Shown: piece after piece, positions 63,309-64,000 of the stretch
How the letters are laid out: the number at the start of each line of letters is the position of its first letter
Position numbering within the stretch: position 1 is the stretch's first letter
Assembly (NCBI RefSeq): GCF_025628895.1
Contig: NZ_JAOTJC010000002.1
Coordinates: 124,001-188,000, forward strand
Direction: 5' to 3'
DNA: 64,000 bases
Source: Alteromonas salexigens
Lineage (GTDB): Bacteria > Pseudomonadota > Gammaproteobacteria > Enterobacterales > Alteromonadaceae
Made by a program: the position numbers and the translations under genes
Notes under the pieces: model-generated
Databases searched by the model: none
The model's input: only the letters and a program-made list of their open reading frames with translations
Told to the model about the DNA's origin: nothing

Positions 63309-64000
63309 CTAAATGAGGCTCTTGCGTTGGTTAGACGGCGGGATCGAAAGAGACTCCCGGTACTTTGCTATTGTTCGCCGGGCAACCTTAATGCCTTGCT
63401 CGGCCAGCAATTGAGCAATCTTGCTGTCACTAAGCGGCTTGCTGGGCGTTTCAGCCGCAACCAGCTTCTTGATTAGTGCACGAATTGCGGTAGAAGAGCA
63501 TTCTCCCCCGGACTCCGTGGCGACATGGCTGGAAAAGAAATATTTCAGTTCGTATATGCCCCGGGGGGTGTGCATGTATTTCTGCGTGGTCACGCGGGAA
63601 ATTGTCGACTCATGCATATCCACCATTTCTGCGACATCATTCAGCACCATTGGTTTCATCATTTCCGGGCCGTGCTCGAAAAAGCCCATCTGCTGCTGCA
63701 CAATACAATTCGCCACTTTCATCAGCGTTTCATTGCGTGACTCCAGACTTTTAATAAACCACTTGGCTTCCTGCATGTGCGAACGGATAAACTGTGAGTC
63801 GCTGCTGTTACGGGCTTTACGGCTCATGGCCGCATACTGTTGATTCACGCTCAGTTTTGGCAGACTGTCCGGGTTTAACTCGACTGTCCAGCGGCCGTTT
63901 TTCTTGGCCACCGACACATCGGGTATGACGTATTCCGGCTCTTTGGTAATCAGCGCGCTTCCCGGCCGCGGATTCAGGGTTTGCAGCAGACGCATGGCCT
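63309..64000 (-). CDS. rpoN: RNA polymerase sigma-54 factor RpoN (C-terminal part)
   Basis: The right edge cuts the gene; about 230 C-terminal residues are seen. They hold the core-binding and DNA-binding domains: [42 protein letters not shown] (the helix-turn-helix), [13 protein letters not shown]-like segment with [10 protein letters not shown], and the RpoN box [12 protein letters not shown] near the end (ending [10 protein letters not shown]). The N-terminal enhancer-response region lies outside the window. Confidence 0.95.
   Translation of the reverse strand, partial: AMRLLQTLNPRPGSALITKEPEYVIPDVSVAKKNGRWTVELNPDSLPKLSVNQQYAAMSRKARNSSDSQFIRSHMQEAKWFIKSLESRNETLMKVANCIVQQQMGFFEHGPEMMKPMVLNDVAEMVDMHESTISRVTTQKYMHTPRGIYELKYFFSSHVATESGGECSSTAIRALIKKLVAAETPSKPLSDSKIAQLLAEQGIKVARRTIAKYRESLSIPPSNQRKSLI

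Overview
The window is a chromosomal stretch of a marine gammaproteobacterium, most likely in the Alteromonadaceae (Alteromonas or a close relative). This rests on gene content and order: lptD-surA-pdxA-rsmA-apaG-apaH; xerD-dsbC-recJ; recO-pdxJ-acpS-rlmD-relA-mazG; rplM-rpsI-petABC-sspAB; rpoN-hpf-ptsN-rapZ-npr. It also rests on a TonB2-type energising operon with a DUF3450 gene, which is typical of Alteromonadales and Vibrionales. No phage, insertion sequence with transposase, rRNA, tRNA or CRISPR array was recognised.

Layout. 1-7.7 kb: an unidentified partial gene, plsY, then divergent folB-folK-uppP, a HIT-family hydrolase, a small conserved protein of unknown function, a lipoprotein M49-type metallopeptidase, an HDOD protein and rdgC. 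7.8-23.8 kb: a membrane sensor kinase divergent from phoB-phoR and a PstS-like periplasmic protein, then a large duplicated beta-helix-like lipoprotein, a TonB-dependent receptor, and a six-gene operon (DUF3450, TtpC-like ExbB, ExbB, ExbD, TonB, TPR). 23.9-24.4 kb: non-coding DNA with two families of degenerate repeats. 24.4-36 kb: a solute-binding-like protein, an acyl-CoA ligase, a membrane protein, a PQQ-type sugar dehydrogenase, acnB, a DUF192 protein, lysC, a DUF2945-type protein and a chemoreceptor. 36-64 kb: the conserved housekeeping blocks listed above plus mgtE, ending inside rpoN.

The most interesting region is 9.7-23.8 kb. Pho-box-like elements (two 7-bp CTGTCAT-like halves spaced 11 bp) lie before phoB, before the big lipoprotein (one on each strand) and before the TonB operon. 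In the last case the element sits 10 bp ahead of a -10-like hexamer. With phoBR and a PstS homologue lacking pstCAB genes next door, this suggests a phosphate-starvation regulon that builds an outer-membrane uptake machine: a surface or periplasmic lipoprotein, a TonB-dependent receptor and a dedicated TonB2 motor. The substrate cannot be read from the sequence.

Other points of note: a 130-base rplM leader with three hairpins that could serve L13 autoregulation, relA overlapping mazG with no mazEF between them, an operator-like palindrome inside the presumed petABC promoter, and a small gene overlapping the end of recJ.
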